Positions 1 through 8,599 are shown, counted from the stretch's first letter. The stretch: DNA of 64,000 nucleotides from Streptomyces sp. WMMC940 (GCF_027460265.1 NZ_JAPZBC010000001.1:3743001-3807000), one strand, 5' to 3'. The notes: generated from the sequence alone by a model not told the origin. Numbers and translations are program-made.

Positions 1-797
1 TTGGCCAGACGCCAGGTGCGCTCGTTGAGCTCCTGGCCGTAGACCGCGATGTCGGCCTTGTGGCCGCGCCCCCGGTGTGCCTCGATGAACTTGCTCGCCT
101 GGACGAACATGCCGCCCGATCCGCACGCGGGGTCATACACGCGCCCGCCGTACGGCTCCAGGATCTCCACGATGAGGCGGACCACCGACTGCGGCGTGTA
201 GAACTCGCCACCCCGCTTGCCCTCCGCACGCGCGAAGTTGCCGAGGAAGTACTCGTACACCTCGCCCAGCACGTCTTGCGCGGCCTTGTCCTCGTTGCCG
301 CCGAAACGGGCGTCGCTGATGAGGTCGACGAGCTCGGCCAAGCGCTTCTGGTCGACGTTGTCGCGGTTGAAGATCTTCGGGAGGACGCCAGTCAGGGAGG
401 CGTTCTCCCGCATGACGGCGTCCATCGCCTCGTCAAGGAGCTTGCCGACGCCCTGGCTCTTGGCGTTGGCGGCGATCCACGACCAGCGGGCCGTCTCCGG
501 AACCCAGAAGACGTGGGCGCCGGTGTACTCGTCCCGGTCCTCCAAGAAGTCGTCGAGCCGGTCCTCGGAGATGCCATCCTCGGCGAGTTCCTTGGCTAGC
601 TCGGCACGGCGCTCGTCGAAGGCGTCGGAGACGTACTTCAGGAAGATCAGGCCGAGGACGAACTCCTTGTACTGCGCGGCGTCGATCGAGCCGCGCAGCT
701 TGTCCGCGGCCTTCCACAGGATCGCCTGGATCTCCTTGGCGGTGGAGGCACTGAACAGCTCCGCCTGGTCGGCGGCCTTCTTCGTAGCGGTAGCCAT
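1..797 (-). CDS. hsdM: Type I restriction-modification methylase subunit HsdM, N-terminal part (cut by window edge)
   Basis: This is an N6-adenine DNA methyltransferase subunit of a type I restriction-modification complex; about 265 residues are visible from the ATG at 797. The helical HsdM N-terminal domain covers roughly residues 15-140 (AAQYKEFVLGLIFLKYVSD, then FLEDRDEY). The catalytic domain follows with GEFYTPQSVVRLIVE and the SAM-binding motif DPACGSGGMF near residue 220, so the visible part looks intact. The NPPF catalytic motif would lie beyond base 1. The start lies 17 bases after the stop of the upstream methylase-like gene, so the two are surely one operon. hsdS and hsdR, if present, would be to the left of the window. 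Confidence 0.93.
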   Translation of the reverse strand, partial: MATATKKAADQAELFSASTAKEIQAILWKAADKLRGSIDAAQYKEFVLGLIFLKYVSDAFDERRAELAKELAEDGISEDRLDDFLEDRDEYTGAHVFWVPETARWSWIAANAKSQGVGKLLDEAMDAVMRENASLTGVLPKIFNRDNVDQKRLAELVDLISDARFGGNEDKAAQDVLGEVYEYFLGNFARAEGKRGGEFYTPQSVVRLIVEILEPYGGRVYDPACGSGGMFVQASKFIEAHRGRGHKADIAVYGQELNERTWRLA

Positions 798-814
798 CAG
801 GCAGACCGTCTCCT

Positions 815-2962
815 TCAGTCGTCGGTTCCGGGAAGATTCTGAATGGCCAGCGTGCCGTCGGCGATGCCGGCGGCCGTTATGCGGACCAGGTCGTCGAGTG
901 CGGCGGACTGTTGCCGCAGGAGCGCCGCCCGGTCCTCGATCTCGGCGAGCGCGGCGTCGTATAGTTCCGCCTCCGCCCGCCCCAGGTCAGGGATGCTCAG
1001 GTCCTCGATGCTGCGCGACGCCCGCACGGCTCCCCTGGTGCGCGCATACTCGGCGGCTGCCGCCCGCAGCAGCGCCGCCAGCACCCGCGGCTGGACCGGC
1101 GGGTCGGCGTCGGGGCGGACACGCAGGATGCGGGCTGGGGCAGCGACCACCGACAGGCCGCCCGTGTCGACGTGTACGCCGAAGCGCGGGCTGGCGGTGA
1201 CGACGATGTCGCCGGGCTCAGTGAACTGGGCGTGCTCGTACGCAGTGAGGAGTAAACCGCGGTCGATACGGCGGCTGCCGTGCCTCACGGTGCCGAGGAT
1301 CTCGTCCGGGCCGAGCACCGGATAGTGGCCCTCTACCGACAGGTGTTCGGGCGCGATGCGGTGGCCGGGGCGCTTGCGGAGGCGGCGCTCCTCAAGGAGC
1401 CGGCGGACCGTGGTGCGCCGCACCGGCTGATCCTCCGAGCGCAAGACAGCCTGGATGCGCATCGCCGCGCGCAGGTCGGTCTGCTGTCGGCGGGCCTGCT
1501 CCTGGAGCTCCGTCAGGTGCTGCTCGAGTTCGCTGATGCGGGCCGGGCGCTCGATGACCGGGCGCGTGTAGCGGGCCTCGGCGGAGCGCTGGTTGGGGGT
1601 GAAGGCGGTGCCCGGCCGGTCGTTGAGTTCCTTCGCGGGGACGATCACAGCGTGGCGGGGCTCGTGCCGGCGGTCCCCACGCCAGCCGGAAGAGCGCCAG
1701 ATGGCGATGTCCTCGGCGAGCGTGTCGAGAACCGGCTCGGTGAGCGGTCGCGCGGAGAGGTCGGCGAGGAGGACCCGGCCCGTGCGCTCCTCCTCCGGGG
1801 TGCGGGCAAGGACCCACACCGCGGTGCGGTAGCCGGGCCGGTACGGCATTACGCCGTCGGGAAGGTTGATCACGGCCTTCAGCAGGCCAGGGCGGAGGAA
1901 GGAGCGGCGCAGCCGGTCGGCCTCGCCGTGCCGCGGCAGCGGGTGTACGAGTACGTCGGCAGGACCGAGGACGACGGCTGTGGAGCCGGTGCCAAGGTAG
2001 TCGGTGAGCTCCTGCACCTGCTCCAGGACGGCCTCGGGGCTGCGGGTCTCCGCGGCCTCGTAAGGGAGGACGCAGACCAGCAGGTTCGGGTATCCCCACT
2101 CGTCGACGGAGACGGACAGGTCCTCGCCCTGCATGACGTCGAGTTGAAACTCGTACACCCCTCGTACGAGCATCCGGCGGCGAACGAGGCGGACGCGGCC
2201 CGGGTCGGGGTCGGCGGCGAGGTACGTGTGGCCGGAGCTCTCGGGGGCGTGGGCGTGCAGTGCGGCAAGGAGGTCGCCGGTGCGGGCGTGCGGGGTGGCG
2301 ACGACGGACTCCTCACCGAGGGTGTCGACGCCGGACAGGGCGGCAAGGGCCCGGGCGACGGCCGGGGTGGGTTCGTCGGCGGCCAGCTCGTGGGAGCCGA
2401 GACGGCGGCGGGCCTCGAGGACCCAGTCGAAGGCCTCGGCCGGGGTGTAGGCGGCCTCGGTCAGGTCGTCCGCGAGAGCGGCGAGGCCGGGGCCGATGCG
2501 CTCCGGGTCGGGTACGGCGCGCAGCTCGGAGAGGAGGAACTGGTCCTCGGCGTCCAGGTCGGCGGCCCTGGTCATGAGAGCTTCCCAGTCCTGGTCGGCG
2601 ACCGCTGAGTCGTACTGCTGGCGCAGGCAGATCAAGGCAGTCAGGGCCCCCACCAGTACGGATGACGAAAGTGCGGGGGTCCGCCAGGCGGACAGTGTGT
2701 GCAGGGCGAGCTCCGCGCGTAGGTGGCGAGGGTCGGCGTTGCCGCGGCCCGTCGTCGTTAGCCAGTCGACGACGGCGCGGGCGTCGAACAGGGGGCGGCC
2801 GTCCTCGTGGGCGACAGGCGCGGGGAAGTCCGGGTGCCGACGGCTCCATGTAGTGGGGACAGGCCGCTTCACCTGGGCGAGGGAGGCGATTTCGGCATAA
2901 GTGATCCGCCAGGCCGGCATCTCGGGCACGATGGGCGATGTCGCTTCGCGCGCTGTGGCCAC
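815..2962 (-). CDS. Degenerate N6-methylase-like / specificity-like fusion protein upstream of hsdM
   Basis: This 715-residue protein opens the hsdM operon (GTG start with a purine-rich GAAGGGGAC stretch upstream). Residues about 15-70 look like a small winged-helix/HTH DNA-binding domain (WRITYAEIASLAQVKR, then LFDARAVVDWL). Residues about 200-430 resemble a class I methylase of the N6 type, including NLPDGVMPYRPGYRTAVWVL, which matches the downstream part of N6-methylase domains. The SAM-binding DPACGSGG and catalytic NPPY are not present; PNLLVCVLPYE sits where NPPY is expected. A coiled coil (ISELEQHLTELQEQARR) follows. The end (EPGDIVVTASPRFGVHVDTGG to the final helix) resembles an HsdS target-recognition domain. 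It may therefore act as a specificity or scaffold subunit for HsdM rather than as an enzyme. This assignment is by eye. Confidence 0.7.
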   Translation of the reverse strand: MATAREATSPIVPEMPAWRITYAEIASLAQVKRPVPTTWSRRHPDFPAPVAHEDGRPLFDARAVVDWLTTTGRGNADPRHLRAELALHTLSAWRTPALSSSVLVGALTALICLRQQYDSAVADQDWEALMTRAADLDAEDQFLLSELRAVPDPERIGPGLAALADDLTEAAYTPAEAFDWVLEARRRLGSHELAADEPTPAVARALAALSGVDTLGEESVVATPHARTGDLLAALHAHAPESSGHTYLAADPDPGRVRLVRRRMLVRGVYEFQLDVMQGEDLSVSVDEWGYPNLLVCVLPYEAAETRSPEAVLEQVQELTDYLGTGSTAVVLGPADVLVHPLPRHGEADRLRRSFLRPGLLKAVINLPDGVMPYRPGYRTAVWVLARTPEEERTGRVLLADLSARPLTEPVLDTLAEDIAIWRSSGWRGDRRHEPRHAVIVPAKELNDRPGTAFTPNQRSAEARYTRPVIERPARISELEQHLTELQEQARRQQTDLRAAMRIQAVLRSEDQPVRRTTVRRLLEERRLRKRPGHRIAPEHLSVEGHYPVLGPDEILGTVRHGSRRIDRGLLLTAYEHAQFTEPGDIVVTASPRFGVHVDTGGLSVVAAPARILRVRPDADPPVQPRVLAALLRAAAAEYARTRGAVRASRSIEDLSIPDLGRAEAELYDAALAEIEDRAALLRQQSAALDDLVRITAAGIADGTLAIQNLPGTDD

Positions 2963-3085
2963 AGCCCGTCCCCTTCGAATCAGACCTGTTGTCCTGCGTG
3001 CGGGCCTCGGTCGAACCCCCTGAGCCCGGTACCACGGCAGGTGTCAGAACTTTACAGCGCTAGGCGTGATCAGATTCTGGTCGAC

Positions 3086-3105
3086 CTGATAACAGGGGTT
3101 ATCAG
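3086..3105. promoter_or_regulatory. Operator-like inverted repeat, copy 1 (TGATAAC-N4-GTTATCA)
   Basis: The sequence reads CTGATAAC-AGGG-GTTATCAG: perfect 8-base arms and a 4-base spacer. It sits in the divergent gap between the methylase-like gene (start 2962, 124 bases away) and the gene at 3193 (88 bases away). The 7-base core arms and spacing are the same as in the palindrome at 5512-5535. This looks like a dimeric repressor site, but no regulator gene was recognised in the window. Confidence 0.6.
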
Positions 3106-3192
3106 CCTTCATCAGACTCAAAGAAGGCAACGTGCCTCACCTTGGGTGGCCCATCGCCCTACCAGGGGCGCTCAAGCCTGGAGGTCCGACAC

Positions 3193-3804
3193 ATGACCAG
3201 CTCTCCCTCGATACCGCCCGCCGGCCATCAGCCCGGCGCGGACGGCGGGACCCCTTCGTGGAGTGCGGTGCCGTCGCCGGGTTCGCCGGCGTACGTTCCG
3301 CAGCCGCCCTCGACGCCGTCCAGGAGCAAGGCGTGGCTCACCCACGGTGCGGCGGCGTTCGTCGCGCTGATCTTCGGCGCTGCGATCGGCGGCGGGGAGT
3401 CCAGTGGCACGGCCGACACCGCCCGTCCCGCGCCGACCGTCACCGTCACGAAGACGGCCCGTGCCGCGGCGCCCGATGCCAAGCCGGCCAACGAGGCGGG
3501 TACGGCCAAGGAGACGGGCACGGCCAAGCCGAAGCCGGCCAAGAAGCCCGGACCGCCCTCCAGCATCGACAGCGACGGCACGTTCCTCGTCGGCGAGGAC
3601 ATCCAGGCCGGTACCTACAAGTCCGCCGGTCCCGAGGACGACAACTTCGGCCTCGGCTGCTACTGGGCCCGGCACAAGGACGCCTCCGGCGAACTGACCG
3701 GGATCATCGCCAACGACAACATCACCGGCCAGACCCGGGTGACGGTCAACAAGGGCGAGTACTTCGAGACGAAGGGCTGCCTGGAGTGGCAGAAGGTCGG
3801 CTGA
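3193..3804 (+). CDS. Membrane-anchored protein with a secreted Cys-containing domain
   Basis: This 203-residue protein starts at the ATG preceded by GGAGG (8 bases). A Pro/Ser-rich cytoplasmic head is followed by one membrane segment near residues 50-65 (AAFVALIFGAAIGGG). Next comes an Ala/Lys/Pro linker, then a folded outer domain from about residue 130 (GTFLVGEDIQAGTY, GCYWARHKD, GIIANDNITGQTRVTV, KGCLEWQ). That domain recurs in secreted and lipoprotein proteins of actinomycetes, and its two Cys residues probably form a disulfide. No enzymatic motif is visible and the function is unknown. It lies beside the restriction operon under the shared divergent region and ends at a strong hairpin. 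Confidence 0.75.
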   Translation: MTSSPSIPPAGHQPGADGGTPSWSAVPSPGSPAYVPQPPSTPSRSKAWLTHGAAAFVALIFGAAIGGGESSGTADTARPAPTVTVTKTARAAAPDAKPANEAGTAKETGTAKPKPAKKPGPPSSIDSDGTFLVGEDIQAGTYKSAGPEDDNFGLGCYWARHKDASGELTGIIANDNITGQTRVTVNKGEYFETKGCLEWQKVG

Positions 3805-3844
3805 CCAGCCGCTGTACAGGGTCAGACGCCGCGCTTCCCCCATG

Positions 3845-3873
3845 GGCGACGGACGGCCCGGCCGTCCGTCGCC
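3845..3873 (+). terminator. Strong hairpin after the gene at 3193
   Basis: Two 14-base arms (GGCGACGGACGGCC and its complement) are separated by one base, and flanking ATGGG/CCCAT lengthens the pairing. There is no T-run, as is common in Streptomyces. It lies 41 bases after the stop codon. Confidence 0.6.
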
Positions 3874-3910
3874 ACCCATCCGCTGCACTCCGTGAATCAG
3901 GAGGAACCCC

Positions 3911-4585
3911 ATGGGCCGTCGCTCTCCGCTCGCCTATGTACACCACTCCGACACCCGTGTACGCCGTGGGGTGCAGGTCAGCGGCAAGGTCAGGGCCGTA
4001 CCCGGACCGATCGTCCTGGCCACCGACGCGTCCGTCGGCAGGGACCGCGTCGCCGCCGGTTTCATCGCCACCACCGGTCATGCCGGACTACGTGCCCACC
4101 TCTACCCGGTGCACCTGGCCGCTCCCCGCACACGAATCGTTGTCACGGAACTGCGGGCCGCCTATTGGAGCCTGAAGCCGGTTCTCGCCGCTCACCCCGG
4201 CGCACCCGTTCAAGTGCGCCTCGACAGCCTCGATGCGCTCGGCTACCTGCACGCCTGGCAGAGCGGCAGCACGCGCATGCCGGAGGGCTACGACACCCGC
4301 CTGCGTTCCCAAGGCCGGATGCCCACGCTCATGAAGCTCCAAATGCTCGCGGAGTACACCCCGGACCTGACGTTCGTCCACGAGAAGGCCCACGTCGGCA
4401 ATCCGTTGAACGAGGCTGCGGATTCCCTGACCAAGCTCGGCCTGCGCGCCATCCACAGCAAGGTCCCCGCGAGCGAGATTCCGCGCCTCGTTCCCCTGGG
4501 CCGTCGGCGCCCTCGACGACTACCGCCGGAGCGGCACAGGACCCACCCGCCTCGACTGCGCCGGCGGTCTATCCACCCGCTCTGA
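3911..4585 (+). CDS. RNase H-fold protein, probably frameshifted near its 3' end
   Basis: The protein shows the ribonuclease HI fold signature with all four carboxylates: D39 (VLATDAS), E80 (VVTELRAAYW), D105 (VRLDSLDAL) and D171. The last lies in the classic His-loop pattern HVGNPLNEAADSL (H161, N167, E168, D171). RNase HI cuts the RNA strand of RNA-DNA hybrids, so activity is plausible. From about residue 186 the frame becomes Arg/Pro rich with poor third-position C usage. The +1 frame instead reads FRASFPWAVGALDDYRRSG with almost uniform C in third positions. An indel near 4465-4500 is therefore likely (a mutation or a sequence error). The +1 frame continues without a stop into the frame of the next gene. 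Confidence 0.72.
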   Translation: MGRRSPLAYVHHSDTRVRRGVQVSGKVRAVPGPIVLATDASVGRDRVAAGFIATTGHAGLRAHLYPVHLAAPRTRIVVTELRAAYWSLKPVLAAHPGAPVQVRLDSLDALGYLHAWQSGSTRMPEGYDTRLRSQGRMPTLMKLQMLAEYTPDLTFVHEKAHVGNPLNEAADSLTKLGLRAIHSKVPASEIPRLVPLGRRRPRRLPPERHRTHPPRLRRRSIHPL

Positions 4586-4601
4586 GAGAGGAACCCTCGC
4601 G

Positions 4602-5228
4602 ATGTCCGAACCCGAGCCGTTGCCCCCCGTCCCGCCCAAGGGCATGGAACCGGAGCCCGGATCCGCCGCGCCGGTGCCGGCGATGCCGGACCATGCACCC
4701 TCCATTCCGCCCGCGCCCCGGACCGGCTCCCGCTGGGCGGGACTGTCACGCCGCACGGTCCTGTTGCTCGGCGTCGCGATCGGAGCGGCAGCGGTGGGGG
4801 CCGGCTGGCTGGCCACGTCCCTCCTCGGAAGCGACGGGGACGAGGCGGGCGAGGGTGTCACCTCTGCCAGCGCGACCTCGGCTGATGAGAAGGATGGACC
4901 GGAGACATTCAAGACGGACGGCACGATTACGCTCACCTCGGTCGGTACGGGACTTGAGGACGGGGCGCTGTGCTCCGGCACGGGCGGCTACTCAGACATC
5001 GACATCGGTACCCAGGTCAACATCACCGACGCGGCTGGGACCCTCGTCGCCCACGGTTCTCTCGGCCTGGGCGAGAAGACCGAGGCGGGGTGCACGTTCC
5101 CGTTCACGGTCGACGACATCACCCCGGGGTCGAAGTTCTACACCGTAGAGGTGTCCCATCGCGGCGGCCTTACACAGACCGAGACCGAACTTCGCGCGGG
5201 CGGACTCGCATTCACACTCGGCGACTGA
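4602..5228 (+). CDS. Membrane-anchored protein with a secreted C-terminal domain
   Basis: This 208-residue protein has an acidic, Pro-rich cytoplasmic head and one membrane segment near residues 50-70 (TVLLLGVAIGAAAVGAGWLA). An outer domain from about residue 105 has CSGTGGYSDIDIGTQVNI, CTFPFTVDDI and KFYTVEVSHRGG. This Cys-paired beta domain recurs in exported proteins of actinomycetes and has no assigned enzymatic role. The start is supported by GAGAGGAA upstream of the ATG. The architecture parallels the gene at 3193 (short N-terminal tail, one helix, small outer domain), so both may be cell-surface accessory proteins. Confidence 0.72.
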   Translation: MSEPEPLPPVPPKGMEPEPGSAAPVPAMPDHAPSIPPAPRTGSRWAGLSRRTVLLLGVAIGAAAVGAGWLATSLLGSDGDEAGEGVTSASATSADEKDGPETFKTDGTITLTSVGTGLEDGALCSGTGGYSDIDIGTQVNITDAAGTLVAHGSLGLGEKTEAGCTFPFTVDDITPGSKFYTVEVSHRGGLTQTETELRAGGLAFTLGD

Positions 5229-5667
5229 TCGTCTCCCCAGAGCTCGGTAGGGACGGGGCGCTGCTGTTCACCACCGCCTGCCCGCTGGCGATGCCGGTCC
5301 GTAGGGCGCCCTCCGCGGCGGTGATGTCACCGAGCCCGGGCGGCGGCGTGCTCGCACCGATGAAAGACGCTGCGACCCACGTACGCCGACAGAGATACAT
5401 GATCCTTCAATTCGGCCACTGCAGTCGGAACGATCCGTCCGGCCTGCACGGCGGAGGGCAAGGCGGGCACGGGCGTCCAGCCAAGAGCAACTGACCAATG
5501 CGTTCTGACAAGTTGATAACCCGGGTTATCAACTCATTGGCGCAACTCTTTGTTCCGTCTCCCTATCGTTCCGTCCCGTCGGCGAGCAGTGCAGCAGGCA
5601 CCGGCCGCACCGCCGCTCGCCCCGCCCGTCCCCTCCGCACCACCGACCGGCGCCCGGGAGGCACCTC
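5229..5667. other. 439-base gap upstream of the ATPase operon
   Basis: No convincing coding frame was seen. The gap contains the 24-base palindrome at 5512-5535 and the leader of the ATPase gene, ending with a GGGAGG ribosome site six bases before the ATG at 5668. The first half holds nothing recognisable. Confidence 0.5.
5512..5535. promoter_or_regulatory. Operator-like perfect palindrome, copy 2
   Basis: This is a 24-base perfect palindrome with half-site AGTTGATAACCC, centred at 5523/5524. Its core TGATAAC-CCGG-GTTATCA matches the copy at 3086-3105 in both arms and spacing. It lies 132 bases upstream of the ATPase start. Together the two copies suggest co-regulation of the restriction operon and the ATPase-helicase operon. 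Confidence 0.62.
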
Positions 5668-8133
5668 ATGACCGATATGGAACAGCCCGAGGAGAACCTG
5701 CACCACTCCACCGACATCACGCGGCCGAACCCCGCGGACCAGCCCGCGACCGTGGCCGAGCTGGTGCAGCTCCGTCTCGAGGAGTCGTCGCTCAGCGAGC
5801 CCGTGAAGGTGCTCCTGCAGGAGGCGCTGGGCCGCGGGGAGGAGCGGGGGACGTCCTCTGTCGGCCGGATCTACCTCGAATCCGTCGCCGTCACCGGATT
5901 CCGCGGCATCGGGCCCCGGACCTGGCTGGGCCTCAGCCCCCGGCCCGGCGTGAACCTCGTCGTCGGCCGCAACGGCTCGGGGAAGTCCAGCATCGCCGAG
6001 GGCATCGAAACGGCCTTCACCGGCGTCAACATGAGATGGCACGGTCTGCACGCCTCGCGCAGCAGCAACTGGCGCAACCTCCACCACGGCGGCGGAAATC
6101 CGGAGATCGAGGTCAAGCTCGCCATCGAGGGCGACGCCGGCCGCAGCACGCTCACCCGCACCTGGGACGGGGAGGACTTCGGCGCCTCCCGGGGCGAGCT
6201 CAAGCGGCCGGGACACGGCCGCGTCCCCGTCGACCGGGTCGACTGGAAGCAGGCCATGGAGGACTACCGGCCCTTCCTGTCGTACGTCGATCTCGACCGC
6301 ATGATCAGCGGTAAGCCCGCGCAGATGTACGACGCCATCGCCTCGATCCTCGGTCTCAGGCATCTCAGCGCGGCCGACGGCCGGCTCCGGACGGAAGAGA
6401 AGGCACTCGACGACGCGGCCAAGGCGGCGAAAGCGGAGGTGCCGGAGCTCACGGCCGCCCTCTATGACCTGGAGGACGACGAGCGGGCGGTCCACGCGCT
6501 CCTGGCCATCGACACCCCGGGCAGCCCGGACTTCAGCGCACTCGGGGGGCTCGTGGCCGGGCTGCCCGACGACTCCGACGAGGGACTTCTCGCCGAGCTG
6601 CGCCTCGCGGCCGGTGTTCAGGGGCCCGACATGGAGCGGGTCGACGCGGCGGTGGCCCGGCTGGCCAAGGCCCTCGCCGACGCGGAGGACGTGCGCGGCA
6701 CCAGCGCCGAGGATGCCCACCAGCGCGCCGACCTCCTCTCCAAGGCCCTGTCCCACCACGACCGGCACGCCGATGAGGAAACCTGCCCGGTCTGCGGGAC
6801 GGACGGTGCTCTGGACGCGGACTGGGCAGCGCGCGCCGCCGCGCAGATCGCCGTCCTCAGACAGGAGGCGAAGGCCGCCGACGACGCACGCAGCGAACTG
6901 CGCTCGGCTGCCCGGTCCGTGCAGGACCTCGCGTACAGGCCTCAGCGGATCCCGTCCGCTCTGACCGATCCGTGGGATGCCTGGACTGCCTGCCGGACGA
7001 TCAGCGATCCGGGCGAGCTGGCCCGCCGTGCGCGTGAGACCGCCGCGCCCCTGGCCGATGCCTGCGCCGTGGTCAAGGAGAGCGCTGTGAAGGAGCTCGA
7101 GAGGCGGGACGAGCGCTGGCGCCTGCTCGTCATCCGCCTCGCCGCCTGGGCGGAAAGGGCCCGGGCCGCCGAGGAGAACGCACCGCGGCTCAGGGACATC
7201 CGCAAGGCCCGTGCATGGATCAAGAAGCTGTCCACCGAGCTTCGGGAGCGGCGCATGGAGGGATTCGCCGACCATTCGCAGCAGATCTGGGAGAAGCTCC
7301 GCCAGGAGAGCGACATCGAACTCAACGGCGTGAGCCTGCGGGGCAGCGAGAAGGCTGCCGTCCGCTCGCTCGTCATGGACGTCTCCGTCGACGGCCAGGA
7401 CGCCTCTGCCCTCGGTGTCATGAGCCAGGGGGAACTGCACTCCCTCGCGCTCTCCCTGTTCCTCCCCCGCGCCGTCACGGCCGACAGCCCCTTCGGTTTC
7501 ATCGTCATCGACGACCCCGTGCAGTCCATGGACCCCGCCAAGGTCAACGGACTCGCCCAGGTCCTGCACGAGCTCGGCAAGCATCGGCAGGTCGTCGTGT
7601 TCACCCACGACACCCGGCTCCAGAGGGCATTCACCAGCCAGGAGCTGCCGGTGACGGTGTTCCAGGTCGAGCGTGGCCAGGCGTCCAGGGTGAAGGTCAC
7701 CCGGGTGAACGACCCGGTCGCGCAGGCGCTCGCCGACGCGATGGCCATCGCCGCAACTCCGAACCTTCCTGTCACGGCACGCAGCCACGTGCTGCCCAGC
7801 CTGTGCCGTATCGCCCTCGAGAACGCCTTCCTGGAAGCCGCTTGGATCCGGCACCACCGTCGCGGCGGACCCGAGCAGGAACTGCACGCCGCAGTCGACG
7901 ACGCCGAGAAGTTCCGGAAGGTCGCGGCGCTCGCCCTCTTCGGTGACGTCCGGAAGGCCGGCGACGTGGATGCGGAGGTGCGCGCCCGTTACGGGGCGCA
8001 GGCGGCCCAGCTCGTCCGGCAGTGCCAGAGCGGCGCGCACCCGGGAGGCGCGCAGATCCCGGACGCTCGGCGCTTCGTCGACGACGTCGATGCCCTGGTG
8101 CAGAAGGTGCGCAGGCCGGAGGTGGACGCGTGA
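5668..8133 (+). CDS. SMC/Rad50-like ABC ATPase, first gene of a three-gene operon
   Basis: This 821-residue ATPase of the RecF/Rad50/SMC class has Walker A GRNGSGKSS near residue 100. A CPVCG motif near 373 lies in the central helical region, as in Rad50 zinc-hook-type insertions. The ABC signature MSQGELHSLALSLFLPR is near 585, Walker B FGFIVIDDPVQSMD near 610 and the H-loop FTHDTRL near 645. About 160 mostly helical residues follow, with no assigned function. Such ATPases couple nucleotide hydrolysis to DNA handling, often in anti-phage or repair modules. The ATG at 5668 has GGGAGG six bases upstream. Its stop overlaps the next start (TGATG), so translation is probably coupled. It is not a housekeeping RecF (a separate recF lies at 42905) and is unlike SbcC in length. 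Confidence 0.85.
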   Translation: MTDMEQPEENLHHSTDITRPNPADQPATVAELVQLRLEESSLSEPVKVLLQEALGRGEERGTSSVGRIYLESVAVTGFRGIGPRTWLGLSPRPGVNLVVGRNGSGKSSIAEGIETAFTGVNMRWHGLHASRSSNWRNLHHGGGNPEIEVKLAIEGDAGRSTLTRTWDGEDFGASRGELKRPGHGRVPVDRVDWKQAMEDYRPFLSYVDLDRMISGKPAQMYDAIASILGLRHLSAADGRLRTEEKALDDAAKAAKAEVPELTAALYDLEDDERAVHALLAIDTPGSPDFSALGGLVAGLPDDSDEGLLAELRLAAGVQGPDMERVDAAVARLAKALADAEDVRGTSAEDAHQRADLLSKALSHHDRHADEETCPVCGTDGALDADWAARAAAQIAVLRQEAKAADDARSELRSAARSVQDLAYRPQRIPSALTDPWDAWTACRTISDPGELARRARETAAPLADACAVVKESAVKELERRDERWRLLVIRLAAWAERARAAEENAPRLRDIRKARAWIKKLSTELRERRMEGFADHSQQIWEKLRQESDIELNGVSLRGSEKAAVRSLVMDVSVDGQDASALGVMSQGELHSLALSLFLPRAVTADSPFGFIVIDDPVQSMDPAKVNGLAQVLHELGKHRQVVVFTHDTRLQRAFTSQELPVTVFQVERGQASRVKVTRVNDPVAQALADAMAIAATPNLPVTARSHVLPSLCRIALENAFLEAAWIRHHRRGGPEQELHAAVDDAEKFRKVAALALFGDVRKAGDVDAEVRARYGAQAAQLVRQCQSGAHPGGAQIPDARRFVDDVDALVQKVRRPEVDA

Positions 8134-8504
8134 TGAGTGCTCCCGCCGCCTCCGTCACGGACCTCCTGCTGACGGCCGACCGACTGATCGCCGGTGACCT
8201 TGCCGGCACCTCGGTCGGTGGCCGCCACCGTGGTGCCTCCATCGCGCTGCGGACGGCCCTGGAGATCTCCATCGACCGGGTGCTGGACGCCGCGGTGCCC
8301 GGGCTGTCCCGCACCACGGGCCGGGCCAAGCTGCTCTGCCTGCGCTGCTACACGGCGGCGGAGACCGCCCGCCGCGCCAAGGCCGTCTGGTCCCATCTCT
8401 GCCTCGGGTGCCACTACCACCAGTACGAGATCGGCCCCACGCACGACCAGGTCCGCACCTGGCGTGCCGAGGTCCGGGAACTGATCGGCCGCCTTTCGCA
8501 CTGA
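8133..8504 (+). CDS. Small CxxC/CxxC helical protein coupled to the ATPase
   Basis: This 123-residue protein starts at the ATG (or the GTG one codon earlier) that overlaps the ATPase stop. Cys pairs at 69/72 and 90/93 could bind one zinc ion. The C-terminal half has a characteristic stretch, WSHLCLGCHYHQYEIGPT, followed by an amphipathic helix. The N-terminal part (GGRHRGASIALRTALEISIDRVL) is helical. By eye it resembles small helical partner proteins, possibly HEPN-like, that accompany conflict-system ATPases, but I cannot confirm a family. The tight coupling implies fixed stoichiometry with the ATPase. Confidence 0.7.
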   Translation: MSAPAASVTDLLLTADRLIAGDLAGTSVGGRHRGASIALRTALEISIDRVLDAAVPGLSRTTGRAKLLCLRCYTAAETARRAKAVWSHLCLGCHYHQYEIGPTHDQVRTWRAEVRELIGRLSH

Positions 8505-8599
8505 CCGTTCGTTACCGGTCGGTCTCTGATAGTTGTTTGGACGGGGTACGGGCGCATTGCCCGTAGCGGTGTCCCAGGACGCCGCAGGGAGGGATGCAG

